Shown piece after piece: positions 1-5,175 of a stretch of 5,175 bases of DNA. Source of the DNA: Wenzhouxiangella sp. (lineage in GTDB: Bacteria; Pseudomonadota; Gammaproteobacteria; Xanthomonadales; Wenzhouxiangellaceae). The position numbers and the translations under genes were made by a program. The first letter of the stretch is position 1, and every line of letters starts with the position of its first letter. The DNA lies in the NCBI GenBank assembly GCA_007123575.1, contig SKKV01000238.1:1-5175 (forward strand). Direction: 5' to 3'. A model generated the notes under the pieces. That model made no database searches. It saw only the letters and a list, made by a program, of their open reading frames with translations, and was not told the origin of the DNA.

Positions 1-946
1 CAGACAGACCAGGAACGGAGGTGACCACGGCCCGCAGCATTTCCTGGGTCAGCGCGATCAGATCGCGATAGTCGGCATGCGCCCAGTAAAACTCCAGCAT
101 GGTGAACTCGGGGTTGTGCCGGGTCGACACGCCCTCGTTGCGGAAATTGCGGTTGATCTCGTAGACCTGCTCCAGGCCACCCACGACCAGGCGTTTCAGA
201 TGCAGCTCAGGCGCCACGCGCAGGTAAAGATCAATTCCAAGCGCATTGTGGTGGGTGACAAAAGGGCGCGCCGTGGCACCACCGGGGATGTGGTGCATCA
301 TCGGCGTTTCGACTTCCAGAAAGCCCTTGTCATCGAGAAAGCGGCGGATGGCGCGGACCACGTGGCTGCGCACCTCGAAGGTGCGGCGCACTTCCGGGTT
401 GACGATCAAGTCGACGTAGCGCTGACGATAGCGCATTTCCTGGTCGGTCAGGCCATGCCACTTCTCCGGCAGCGGGCGCAGCGACTTGACCAGCAGACGC
501 AGCTCGCTGGCATGCAGGCTGAGCTCGCCGGTGCGGGTACGCATCAGGCGACCGCGCACGCCGACGATATCGCCGATATCCCAGTGCTTGAAGTCCTGGT
601 ACACACCTTCGGGCAGATCATCGCGTCTCAGATAAAGCTGAAACCGCTCGCCAGACCCGTCCTGGATATGAACAAAGCTGGCCTTGCCCATGATCCGCCG
701 GCTCATAATCCGCCCGGCCAGGCGAAACTCCTGCTCCAGTTCTTCAAGTGCCGGCTGGGGCCAGGTTTCCTCATCACCGAAGTCGGCCAGCAACATGGCC
801 GCATCGCTGTCGGTGCGCCAGTCGTTCGGGTAGGCCTGGCCGGCAGCGCGCAGCTCGCCCAGCTTGGTACGCCGCTCGGCAATCAGCCGGTTATCGTCAG
901 TGGCTGCCGCCTCGGGCGCGTTGTCATCGTTGTTTGCGTCGGTCAT
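1..946 (-). CDS. lysS: Lysyl-tRNA synthetase, class II (N-terminal 315 residues; C-terminus beyond left edge)
   Basis: The product charges tRNA-Lys with lysine in the cytoplasm, using ATP. Translating the minus strand from the ATG at 946-944 gives an uninterrupted frame to the window edge. Residues about 75-155 form the OB-fold anticodon-binding domain (IQDGSGERFQLYLRRD near 94-109). A motif 1 region lies near 200-215 (FLDDKGFLEVETP), followed by IPGGATARPF at 220-229. Class II motif 2 is clear at 268-285 (FRNEGVSTRHNPEFTMLE), with the FRNEG and RHNPEFTM signatures of bacterial LysRS. The E. coli enzyme has about 505 residues, so roughly 190, including motif 3, lie outside the window. The ATG is preceded by AAGGTG with an 8-base spacer, inside the 26-bp gap after prfB, so the gene is probably co-transcribed with prfB. 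The acidic, Asn/Asp/Ala-rich first 18 residues are a variable extension. The family identity is secure; whether it is lysS or a lysU-like paralogue rests on the prfB linkage. Confidence 0.96.
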   Translation of the reverse strand, partial: MTDANNDDNAPEAAATDDNRLIAERRTKLGELRAAGQAYPNDWRTDSDAAMLLADFGDEETWPQPALEELEQEFRLAGRIMSRRIMGKASFVHIQDGSGERFQLYLRRDDLPEGVYQDFKHWDIGDIVGVRGRLMRTRTGELSLHASELRLLVKSLRPLPEKWHGLTDQEMRYRQRYVDLIVNPEVRRTFEVRSHVVRAIRRFLDDKGFLEVETPMMHHIPGGATARPFVTHHNALGIDLYLRVAPELHLKRLVVGGLEQVYEINRNFRNEGVSTRHNPEFTMLEFYWAHADYRDLIALTQEMLRAVVTSVPGLS

Positions 947-972
947 CTGCTCTACACCTTGCAGGTTCTGGT

Positions 973-2071
973 TCAGGCCAGGCCGGCCTTGAGCTGGGCG
1001 GCGATGAACTCGTCAATGTCACCGTCCAGCACTTTCTGGGTATCGGAGCGCTCCACCCCGGTACGCAGGTCCTTGATCCGCGACTGGTCAAGCACGTAGT
1101 TGCGAATCTGGCTGCCCCAGCCGATATCGGCCTTCTCGTCTTCGGCCGACTGGGCTTTCTCTTGCTGCTTTTTCAGCTCCATTTCATACAGCTTGGCGCG
1201 CAGCTGGGCCATGGCCCGATCCTTGTTGCGGTGCTGGGAGCGATCAGTCTGACACTGGACAACAATACCCGAGGGCTCGTGAGTGATGCGCACCGCCGAC
1301 TCGGTCCGGTTGACGTGCTGCCCGCCGGCGCCCGAGGCCCGGTAAACATCAATGCGCAGATCCGACGGATCGATATCGATCTCGATGTTGTCATCAACCT
1401 CGGGAGAGACGAACACGCTGGCAAACGAGGTATGGCGACGATTGCCGGAATCATAGGGCGATTTGCGCACCAGCCGATGAACGCCGGTTTCGGTGCGGCA
1501 CCAGCCGAACGCATAGTCGCCCTCAACCCGTACCGTCGCACTCTTGATGCCCGCCTCTTCGCCGGCCGAGACTTCGATCAGCTCGGTCTTCCAGCCGCGT
1601 CGCTCGGCCCAGCGCAGATACATGCGCAGCAGCATCTCGGCCCAGTCCTGGGCCTCGGTGCCGCCGGCACCGGCCTGGATATCAATGAAGCACGGCCGGT
1701 TGTCCATCTCACCGCCAAACATGCGCTGAAACTCCAGGTCGGCCACGGCACGCTCCAGGCGCTTCAGATCATCGGCAACGCTGGCCATGGTGTCTTCATC
1801 GTCTTCGGCCAGGGCCATCTCCAGCAGCTCACCGGCATCGCTGACCCCGTCAATGACATCGCGTTGGGCGCTCACCGAACGATCGAGCTCGACTCGCTCC
1901 TTGCCCAGCTTCTGGGCATGATCGGGATCCTCCCAAACCGAAGGGTCTTCCAGCTCGCGGGTTACTTCTTCCAGGCGCTCCTGCTTGCCTTCGTAGTCAA
2001 AGATACCCCCTAAGCGCAGCAACGCGGCGCTCCAAGTCTTCCAGCAACAGTTTCAGAGAGGTCTGTTCCAT
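973..2071 (-). CDS. prfB: Peptide chain release factor 2 (RF2), expressed by programmed +1 frameshift
   Basis: RF2 recognises UGA and UAA stop codons in the ribosomal A site and triggers release of the finished peptide. The ATG at 2071-2069 opens a 24-codon frame (begins MEQTSLKLLLEDLERR, ends LRGYL) closed by TGA at 1999-1997. Shifting +1 at CTT-TGAC continues in frame to the TGA at 975-973, giving 365 residues, the E. coli RF2 length. Landmarks in the full protein: GAGGTEAQDW at about 134-143, the codon-recognition tripeptide SPY at 204-206 (SPF in E. coli), and the catalytic GGQ at 249-251 in RASGAGGQHVNRTE. Residue 245 is Ala, where E. coli K-12 has the unusual Thr246. The C-terminal SDIGWGSQ-type region is present as ADIGWGSQ. 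The start was chosen because its short first frame matches the E. coli arrangement (24 versus 25 codons before the shift). A frame opened at a TTG near 2022 would be an artefact. lysS follows 26 bp downstream. Confidence 0.97.
1996..2011 (-). promoter_or_regulatory. prfB programmed +1 frameshift site (RF2 autoregulation)
   Basis: Read on the minus strand, the stretch is AGGGGG TAT CTT TGA C. All known parts of the prfB recoding signal are present: an internal Shine-Dalgarno-like AGGGGG (2011-2006), a three-base spacer TAT, the slippery codon CTT (2002-2000), and the stop TGA (1999-1997) followed by C. In the known mechanism, low RF2 slows termination at the UGA, the ribosome slips from CUU to UUU, and full-length RF2 is made. 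Plentiful RF2 terminates translation after 24 codons. The protein frame before and after the site matches RF2 (LRGYL then DYEGKQ), which shows the shift is needed. Confidence 0.97.
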
Positions 2072-2101
2072 TCCCCAATCCAGGTTTAAGGCAAACCGTG
2101 A

Positions 2102-2107
2102 ATTGTA
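2102..2107 (-). promoter_or_regulatory. Candidate -10 box of the prfB-lysS promoter
   Basis: On the minus strand this reads TACAAT, five of six matches to TATAAT, 30 bp upstream of the prfB ATG. A poor -35 candidate, CGGCCA, sits 17 bp further upstream with three of six matches. Transcription would start near 2095, giving a leader of about 25 bases. The box overlaps one copy of an 8-bp repeat (GTAACGTG on the plus strand). This is a prediction from position and consensus only. Confidence 0.4.
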
Positions 2108-2214
2108 ACGTGGTGGCGAAAGATTGGCCGCGCTATGTGTGCAAGATGGCCACCGGCTCTGGCAAGACCCAAGTAACGTGTCGGTGATGAGCAGCGAGGC
2201 CTTCGATTTAAAGC

Positions 2215-2220
2215 TATAAT
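2215..2220 (+). promoter_or_regulatory. -10 box of the vapBC-like toxin-antitoxin operon
   Basis: A perfect TATAAT lies in an AT-rich stretch 32 bp upstream of the chosen antitoxin start. No convincing -35 hexamer is seen at 16-18 bp spacing (CAGCGA at 17 bp), which suggests a weak or activator-independent core promoter. Transcription would begin near 2227, inside the palindromes at 2223-2250, so a protein bound there would block initiation. Confidence 0.6.
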
Positions 2221-2222
2221 CT

Positions 2223-2250
2223 CCATAAATCCATATTTATGGGAATATGG
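2223..2250 (+). promoter_or_regulatory. Overlapping inverted repeats: probable antitoxin operator
   Basis: Two perfect inverted repeats overlap here. CCATAAAT (2223-2230) pairs with ATTTATGG (2235-2242) across a 4-bp spacer, and CCATATT (2231-2237) pairs with AATATGG (2244-2250) across a 6-bp spacer. A third, shorter one (CCATA/TATGG, 2231-2242) lies within. The elements cover the predicted transcription start and the antitoxin ribosome binding site. Ribbon-helix-helix antitoxins of this family usually bind palindromes at their own promoter, alone or with the toxin, so this is the expected place for autorepression. The alternative is an mRNA hairpin hiding the GGGA Shine-Dalgarno sequence. 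The repeats are seen directly; the operator role is inferred. Confidence 0.6.
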
Positions 2251-2252
2251 CA

Positions 2253-2546
2253 ATGAAAACCACTCTGGAATTACCCGACGAACTGATGCGTCAAATCAAG
2301 ATCCGCGCCGCGGCAAGCGACCGGAAGCTCAAGGACACCGTCGCGGAGCTGATCCGCCGCGGCTTGCAGGCCGCCGCGGCCGAATCGACCCGGGACCCGG
2401 TCGATGCACTCAAGAAGCGGCTGAAGTTTCACCCCGATGGCAGCATCACCAACCCCGACGGCATCGACGATCCGGACTTCTTCGAGGCGCTGGAGGAAAT
2501 CCGCACCATCAGCCGGCGCGAAGATTTACGCGACCCTTTTGCCTGA
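2253..2546 (+). CDS. Ribbon-helix-helix antitoxin, VapB-like
   Basis: This is the likely antitoxin of a type II toxin-antitoxin pair: it would bind and neutralise the PIN toxin encoded just downstream and repress the operon. The 97-residue product starts MKTTLELPDELMRQIK, a typical ribbon-helix-helix start (a DNA-contacting strand, then two helices up to about residue 40 with KLKDTVAELIRRGL). The remainder is a charged tail (FHPDGSITNPDG then a Glu/Asp-rich end), the part that wraps the toxin in this family. The ATG at 2253 was chosen over an in-frame ATG at 2247 because GGGA (2241-2244) sits 8 bases from it but only 2 from the earlier one; the earlier start would add two residues. The toxin start lies 9 bp after the stop, so the two are surely one operon. 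No more specific name can be defended. Confidence 0.85.
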   Translation: MKTTLELPDELMRQIKIRAAASDRKLKDTVAELIRRGLQAAAAESTRDPVDALKKRLKFHPDGSITNPDGIDDPDFFEALEEIRTISRREDLRDPFA

Positions 2547-2555
2547 GATGAACCG

Positions 2556-2972
2556 ATGCGCCTGCTCGACACCAATATCCTGAGCGAGGTCCTCCGCCCC
2601 CGGCCCGACACCGGCGTGATCGAGAGCTTTCTGGCCCAGCCTGGCGCCGGGCTCTATGCCTCTGAGCTGACCCGCTTCGAACTGCGCCGAGGCGCTTGCC
2701 TGCGCGCTGACCCCGAACCGCTGTGGCAGCAGATCACCGAGATCGTTCTGCCCCTGGTGCAATGGCTGCCGGTGGACGAAGCAACGACGCTGCTGGCCGC
2801 CGAGTTGTCCGCCGAGCTACGCCGTAATGGGCGCGAAATCGGCCTGATCGACACCTTTCTAGCGGCCACCGCCAGCGCCCGCGGGCTCATCATGGTCACC
2901 CGCAACACCCGGCATTTCGACGGCATTGCCGGTCTGAAAGTGGAAAACTGGTTTCAAACAGGGGCCGCATGA
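2556..2972 (+). CDS. vapC: PIN-domain ribonuclease toxin, VapC/FitB-like
   Basis: The 138-residue protein is a single PIN domain, a metal-dependent endoribonuclease; characterised VapC toxins cut tRNA or rRNA and stop translation until the antitoxin is restored. The visible signature is MRLLDTNILSEVLRP with Asp5, then ELTRFELRRG with Glu42, then IGLIDTFLAATASARG with Asp99, and finally VTRNTRHFDGIAGLKVENW, where Asn117 or Asp122 would supply the last active-site position. Many relatives have an acidic residue just before the Phe of this last motif; here it is His120, so the fourth ligand is less certain. Length is normal for the family. The start at 2556 is 9 bp after the antitoxin stop, with a modest GAG-type ribosome binding site overlapping that stop codon, which fits coupled translation. 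The RNA target cannot be told from sequence. Confidence 0.9.
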   Translation: MRLLDTNILSEVLRPRPDTGVIESFLAQPGAGLYASELTRFELRRGACLRADPEPLWQQITEIVLPLVQWLPVDEATTLLAAELSAELRRNGREIGLIDTFLAATASARGLIMVTRNTRHFDGIAGLKVENWFQTGAA

Positions 2973-3130
2973 GCCGCCATCGAACCACAGCCGACCCTAA
3001 CCTCCTCCCAACCCTCGCAGCGGATACTACCCGGTGCCTCCTCCAACCTCGGCCCGACGAAAACCCAACAATCCACAAGCAAGCCCCATTTGGCGTATTC
3101 TGAGATTCGGCTGCAAACCCACCCCGCCTC
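2973..3130. other. Spacer between toxin gene and cls-like pseudogene
   Basis: This 158-bp stretch is strongly C-rich on the plus strand. It has a loose internal repeat (CCTCCTCCCAACCCTCG near 3001-3018 and CCTCCTCCAACCTCG near 3036-3050). No clear terminator hairpin with a T-run is visible after the toxin gene. The ATG of the next gene at 3131 has no purine-rich ribosome binding site before it. A possible weak -10 (TATTCT at 3096-3101) is the only promoter hint. A 44-codon frame (2969-3103) overlaps the toxin stop as ATGA; it is discussed as a finding and not called as a gene. Confidence 0.5.
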
Positions 3131-3370
3131 ATGTCCTTACTTCGGCGACTTCTGCACTACAAAACTGCCTTGGTCGTACTGATCGGCCTGGCTGGGTTTA
3201 CCTTCCTGGTCCTGATCTACTTCAACGCCACGCCGAAGCCGGAACGGGTAACCGAGCCGCTTGTCATGGACTACGGTCCTTCCGACCCGCGCTTTGCCCG
3301 CGATTTAGCCATGCACATGGCCGCCCCGTGGACCGAGGGCAATCGTCTGAGCCTGCTGGAAAACGGTGAG

Positions 3371-3373
3371 TAG
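3371..3373 (+). other. In-frame TAG nonsense codon in the cls-like gene
   Basis: TAG is codon 81 of the frame that starts at 3131. Family-like residues lie on both sides in the same frame (SLLENGE before, IFPGQFEAM after), so one base change from a sense codon such as CAG, GAG or AAG is the simplest explanation. Confidence 0.85.
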
Positions 3374-3564
3374 ATTTTTCCGGGCCAGTTCGAGGCGATG
3401 CGCGGCGCCCAGCACCATATCCATATTGAAACTTTTCAGTTCAATGAAGGTGATATCACGGCCGAAACCATGGAGATCCTCAACGATCGCATGGCTGCTG
3501 GTGTCGAGGTGCGGCTGATCCTTGATTTCGCCGGCTCGGCGCTGGCTGACTTTGCCGCATTGAA

Positions 3565-3567
3565 GGG
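3565..3567 (+). other. Single-base G insertion (frameshift) in the cls-like gene
   Basis: The codons GCA TTG AAG are followed by GGAGCTGG. Removing one G from the run at 3565-3567 gives AAG GAG CTG GAA GAA and restores KELEEAGATVIRW, leading straight into the first HKD motif. The run has only three G residues, too short for typical slippage-based phase variation. Confidence 0.82.
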
Positions 3568-4427
3568 AGCTGGAAGAAGCCGGCGCGACCGTGATTCGCT
3601 GGCGCCAACCGTCCTGGTACCAGCTGTCAAGGCTGAATCACCGCACTCACCGCAAGCTGGTCATCATCGATGGTCAGGTCGGGTTTATCGGTGGTGCCAA
3701 CATGACCGACAACTGGCTCGGCCATCCGGATGACGGTGCCTACCGGGATAACCACTTTCGAGTCGAGGGACCTGTGGTTGACCACCTGCAGCAGGCCTTT
3801 ATGGACAACCTGGTGGCCGCCACCGGCAAGCCGCTGTTTGGCGAGCCCTACTTCGGCGTGGCAGAGCCAGCGGGCGCGCTCAAGGCTCAGGTGGTGGTCA
3901 GTACACCGAGAGAGGGCAAACACCGAGTGCGCAAGCTCAAGCTGATGAGCATTGCGGCTGCCAGGGAGCACATTCGCCTGGGCACCGCCTATTTCTACCC
4001 CGACGGCGTCCTGATCAAGGCCCTGATCGATGCGCGCGAGCGCGGCGTGGAAGTGGACCTGCTGGTACCGGGCGAGACCATCGACAAGCCGTTTGTAAGG
4101 CTGGCTTCAAAAAGCCACTGGAAAGGCATGCTCGAAGCCGGAGTGCGGATTCATGAATACGAGAAAAGCATGTTCCATGCCAAGCTCACCATCATTGATG
4201 ACCAATTCGTCAGCATTGGTTCCACCAACCTGGACAACCGTTCGTTTCGAATCAATGACGAGGCGAATCTGAACGTGCTGGATCAGGGTTTTGCCGAGAT
4301 GATGATCGAGGTGTTCGAGCGCGACCTGGAGCATACGCGGCTGTATGACCTCGACCGCTGGCATGATCGCAGTCGGTTGGACCGCTTCAGGGGGCTGATG
4401 GGGAGATTGCTAGGGCCGCATTTGTAG

Positions 4428-4792
4428 TGAGGCGGTCCAGTCATCGTCACTATTGTTTTCGCTCGCAGAAACGGGGCTTCAATGCCATTTGCAAACCAGT
4501 GGTGGTTCAACACGCATGGGCCCCGGCCGCGTTGGGCCGGGCTACGGGCTTGGGAGTTGGTAGGGTTTCAACAAATAGGTCCCCGACCGTACGCACGGCC
4601 GGTTTCCGAAATGACACGTGCAACGGCACTCCGCCTTCGCTTCTTTTGCGATAGCGCACGAACCGCAAAGGCTCCGCTGCCTGAACTTTCTGCTTTAGGA
4701 GAGCCAGGCATCATGCTTTGACTTATTGACAGGCACCAGCACATGGCCGGCACTTGACAGGCTTTGTAACTCAAGGCTGACTACTGACTACC
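4428..4792. other. Noncoding spacer between convergent genes, with hairpins and short repeats
   Basis: No convincing gene is seen in these 365 bp: the open frames here lack family-like sequence and ribosome binding sites. The stretch holds a REP-like hairpin at 4522-4545 and a second imperfect palindrome at 4583-4602 (CCGACCGT, loop ACGC, ACGGCCGG, one mismatch). A 6-bp stem (TTTGCG 4645-4650, CGCAAA 4664-4669) is also present. TTGACAGGC occurs twice (4726-4734 and 4754-4762), and CTGACTA is repeated in tandem (4777-4790). None of the hairpins carries a strong T-run, so a standard intrinsic terminator for either flanking gene is not evident. Confidence 0.5.
4522..4545 (-). repeat. REP-like element: GTAG head plus GC-rich hairpin
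   Basis: On the minus strand, GTAG (4545-4542) is followed at once by CCCGGCC, a six-base loop CAACGC and GGCCGGG, a perfect 7-bp stem. A GTAG tetranucleotide attached to a GC-rich palindrome is the layout of REP sequences mobilised by RAYT transposases in many gammaproteobacteria. Its position between genes fits. Only one copy is visible and no inverted partner was found nearby, so a chance hairpin or a Rho-independent-like stem without a T-tract remains possible. Confidence 0.35.
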
Positions 4793-5175
4793 TCAATCGC
4801 GCCCTTCCTGGCTTTGCACCGCTCGGCTTCTGGGCTCTGGAAGCTCAGCGTTGTAGTAGCTGTCCCAGTTGTCTACAGCAACCTTCGCTTTCTGCTCGGT
4901 TGCTGTGGCCCCAGTTGCCCAGGGGATAGGTGATATGTAAACCCCGGATGTTTCGCCACAGTAGCGCCCCATGCCTGTCAAAGTGGGAGTCAGCGCTTCC
5001 AGATAATACCGGTACTTCCCGATCAGGCCATGCAGGGGCAAATCAAGCTCCAGCTCGTCATCCAGCGGCGTCAGGAACAATTGCATCCAACGGCACGCGG
5101 GGTCGTGCGGGCTGCCCGGATAAAGCATGCCCTCACCCCAGGGCTCCAGCTGCACATTCAGAGGGTTTGAGGGCG
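4793..5175 (-). CDS. Unrecognised protein, C-terminal 126 residues (start beyond right edge)
   Basis: I do not recognise this family. The frame is open from the right edge to TGA at 4795-4793. A GTG at 5155 is a possible start, but the frame continues upstream without a stop (PSNPLN precedes it) and no ribosome binding site is seen there, so the gene probably begins outside the window. The visible part has no hydrophobic membrane span. It has an acidic-aliphatic patch (LDDELELDLPLHGL), a Tyr-rich stretch (KYRYYLEALTPTLTGMGRY), a segment with YISPIPWATGATATEQ, then KAKVAVDNWDSYYNAELPEP and a polar tail ending EGRD. This reads like a real folded protein: biased, non-repetitive and rich in Trp and Tyr, unlike an antisense shadow. 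It converges on the cls-like pseudogene 365 bp away, so it belongs to a separate transcription unit. Confidence 0.65.
   Translation of the reverse strand, partial: PSNPLNVQLEPWGEGMLYPGSPHDPACRWMQLFLTPLDDELELDLPLHGLIGKYRYYLEALTPTLTGMGRYCGETSGVYISPIPWATGATATEQKAKVAVDNWDSYYNAELPEPRSRAVQSQEGRD

Larger units (their letters stand above)
3131..4427 (+). pseudogene. Broken cardiolipin synthase-like phospholipase D family gene (nonsense plus frameshift)
   Basis: Intact relatives join two phosphatidylglycerols, or related donors, into cardiolipin at the inner membrane. Reading from ATG 3131, the frame begins MSLLRRLLHYK followed by a hydrophobic span (about residues 12-31), then reaches NRLSLLENGE and stops at TAG 3371-3373 (codon 81). 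The same frame resumes directly after the stop with IFPGQFEAMRGAQHHIHIET, the normal continuation in this family. Around 3565-3567 one extra G (AAGGGAG where AAGGAG is expected) throws the reading out; the frame +1 of it continues as ELEEAGATVIRWRQP. Repaired, the protein is 431 residues with both catalytic HKD motifs: HRKLVIID (His173, Lys175, Asp180) and HAKLTIID (His349, Lys351, Asp356). The C-terminus is intact. A GTG at 3591 could start a 278-residue piece holding both motifs but lacking the membrane segment and most of the first fold half. Sequencing error cannot be excluded. No gene symbol is given because ClsA, ClsB and ClsC types cannot be separated safely here. Confidence 0.88.

Noticed and set aside
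77..1099. 340-codon plus-strand frame over lysS
   Set aside because: It is the antisense shadow of lysS, whose minus-strand translation matches lysyl-tRNA synthetase along its whole visible length.
748..2013. Long plus-strand open frame (421 codons) antisense to prfB and lysS
   Set aside because: It lies opposite two clearly real genes and has no recognisable domain; long antisense frames are common in GC-rich DNA.
2896..3132. 78-codon minus-strand frame across the toxin gene end and the spacer
   Set aside because: Arg/Gly-rich with no family-like sequence; it partly overlaps a real gene on the other strand.
4583..4602. Palindrome with following TTT as a terminator
   Set aside because: The stem has a mismatch on the plus strand and only three T residues follow, too weak to call an intrinsic terminator.
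4427..4721. Overlapping plus-strand frames in the spacer after the cls-like gene
   Set aside because: No convincing ribosome binding site, no recognisable domain, and they run through the hairpins. They look like chance frames.
4568..4774. 68-codon minus-strand frame in the spacer
   Set aside because: Low-complexity basic composition, no known motif and no clear ribosome binding site.
1..5175. CRISPR array, tRNA or rRNA gene, complete insertion sequence
   Set aside because: No regularly spaced repeats, no cloverleaf-like or rRNA sequence, and no transposase fragment were seen on either strand.

Overview
The window looks like chromosomal DNA from a GC-rich (estimated by eye near 60%) gammaproteobacterium. 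The best evidence is the left third: prfB (peptide chain release factor 2) followed 26 bp later by lysS (class II lysyl-tRNA synthetase), a gene order typical of gammaproteobacteria, with proteins close to the E. coli versions. The genus cannot be named from this window.

Layout. (1) 1-2071, minus strand: a prfB-lysS operon. lysS is cut by the left edge and shows only its first 315 codons. prfB is complete but must be read through the classical programmed +1 frameshift (stretch 1996-2011), giving a 365-residue RF2. A plain open reading frame call gives a false, truncated start. (2) 2072-2252: a divergent intergenic region with a probable prfB promoter on the minus strand and, on the plus strand, a perfect TATAAT box followed by a compact set of overlapping palindromes just before the next gene. 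(3) 2253-2972, plus strand: a two-gene type II toxin-antitoxin operon, a ribbon-helix-helix antitoxin (VapB-like) and a PIN-domain ribonuclease toxin (VapC/FitB-like). (4) 3131-4427, plus strand: a phospholipase D superfamily gene of the cardiolipin synthase type. It is broken by an in-frame TAG and, about 190 bp later, a one-base G insertion. Repaired, it would encode 431 residues with an N-terminal membrane segment and two intact HKD motifs. (5) 4428-4792: a noncoding spacer with a REP-like hairpin and short repeats. (6) 4793-5175, minus strand: the C-terminal part of an unrecognised protein that runs off the right edge and converges on the cls-like pseudogene.

How the parts relate. prfB and lysS are translation housekeeping genes, and RF2 controls its own level through the frameshift. 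The toxin-antitoxin pair is a self-contained, probably self-regulated accessory module sitting between this core operon and a decayed phospholipid-synthesis gene. I found no sign of a wholly new multi-gene system. The items most worth a second look are the two-lesion cls-like gene, the nested palindromes over the vapBC start, the SPY (not SPF) codon-recognition tripeptide in RF2, and the unidentified protein at the right edge.
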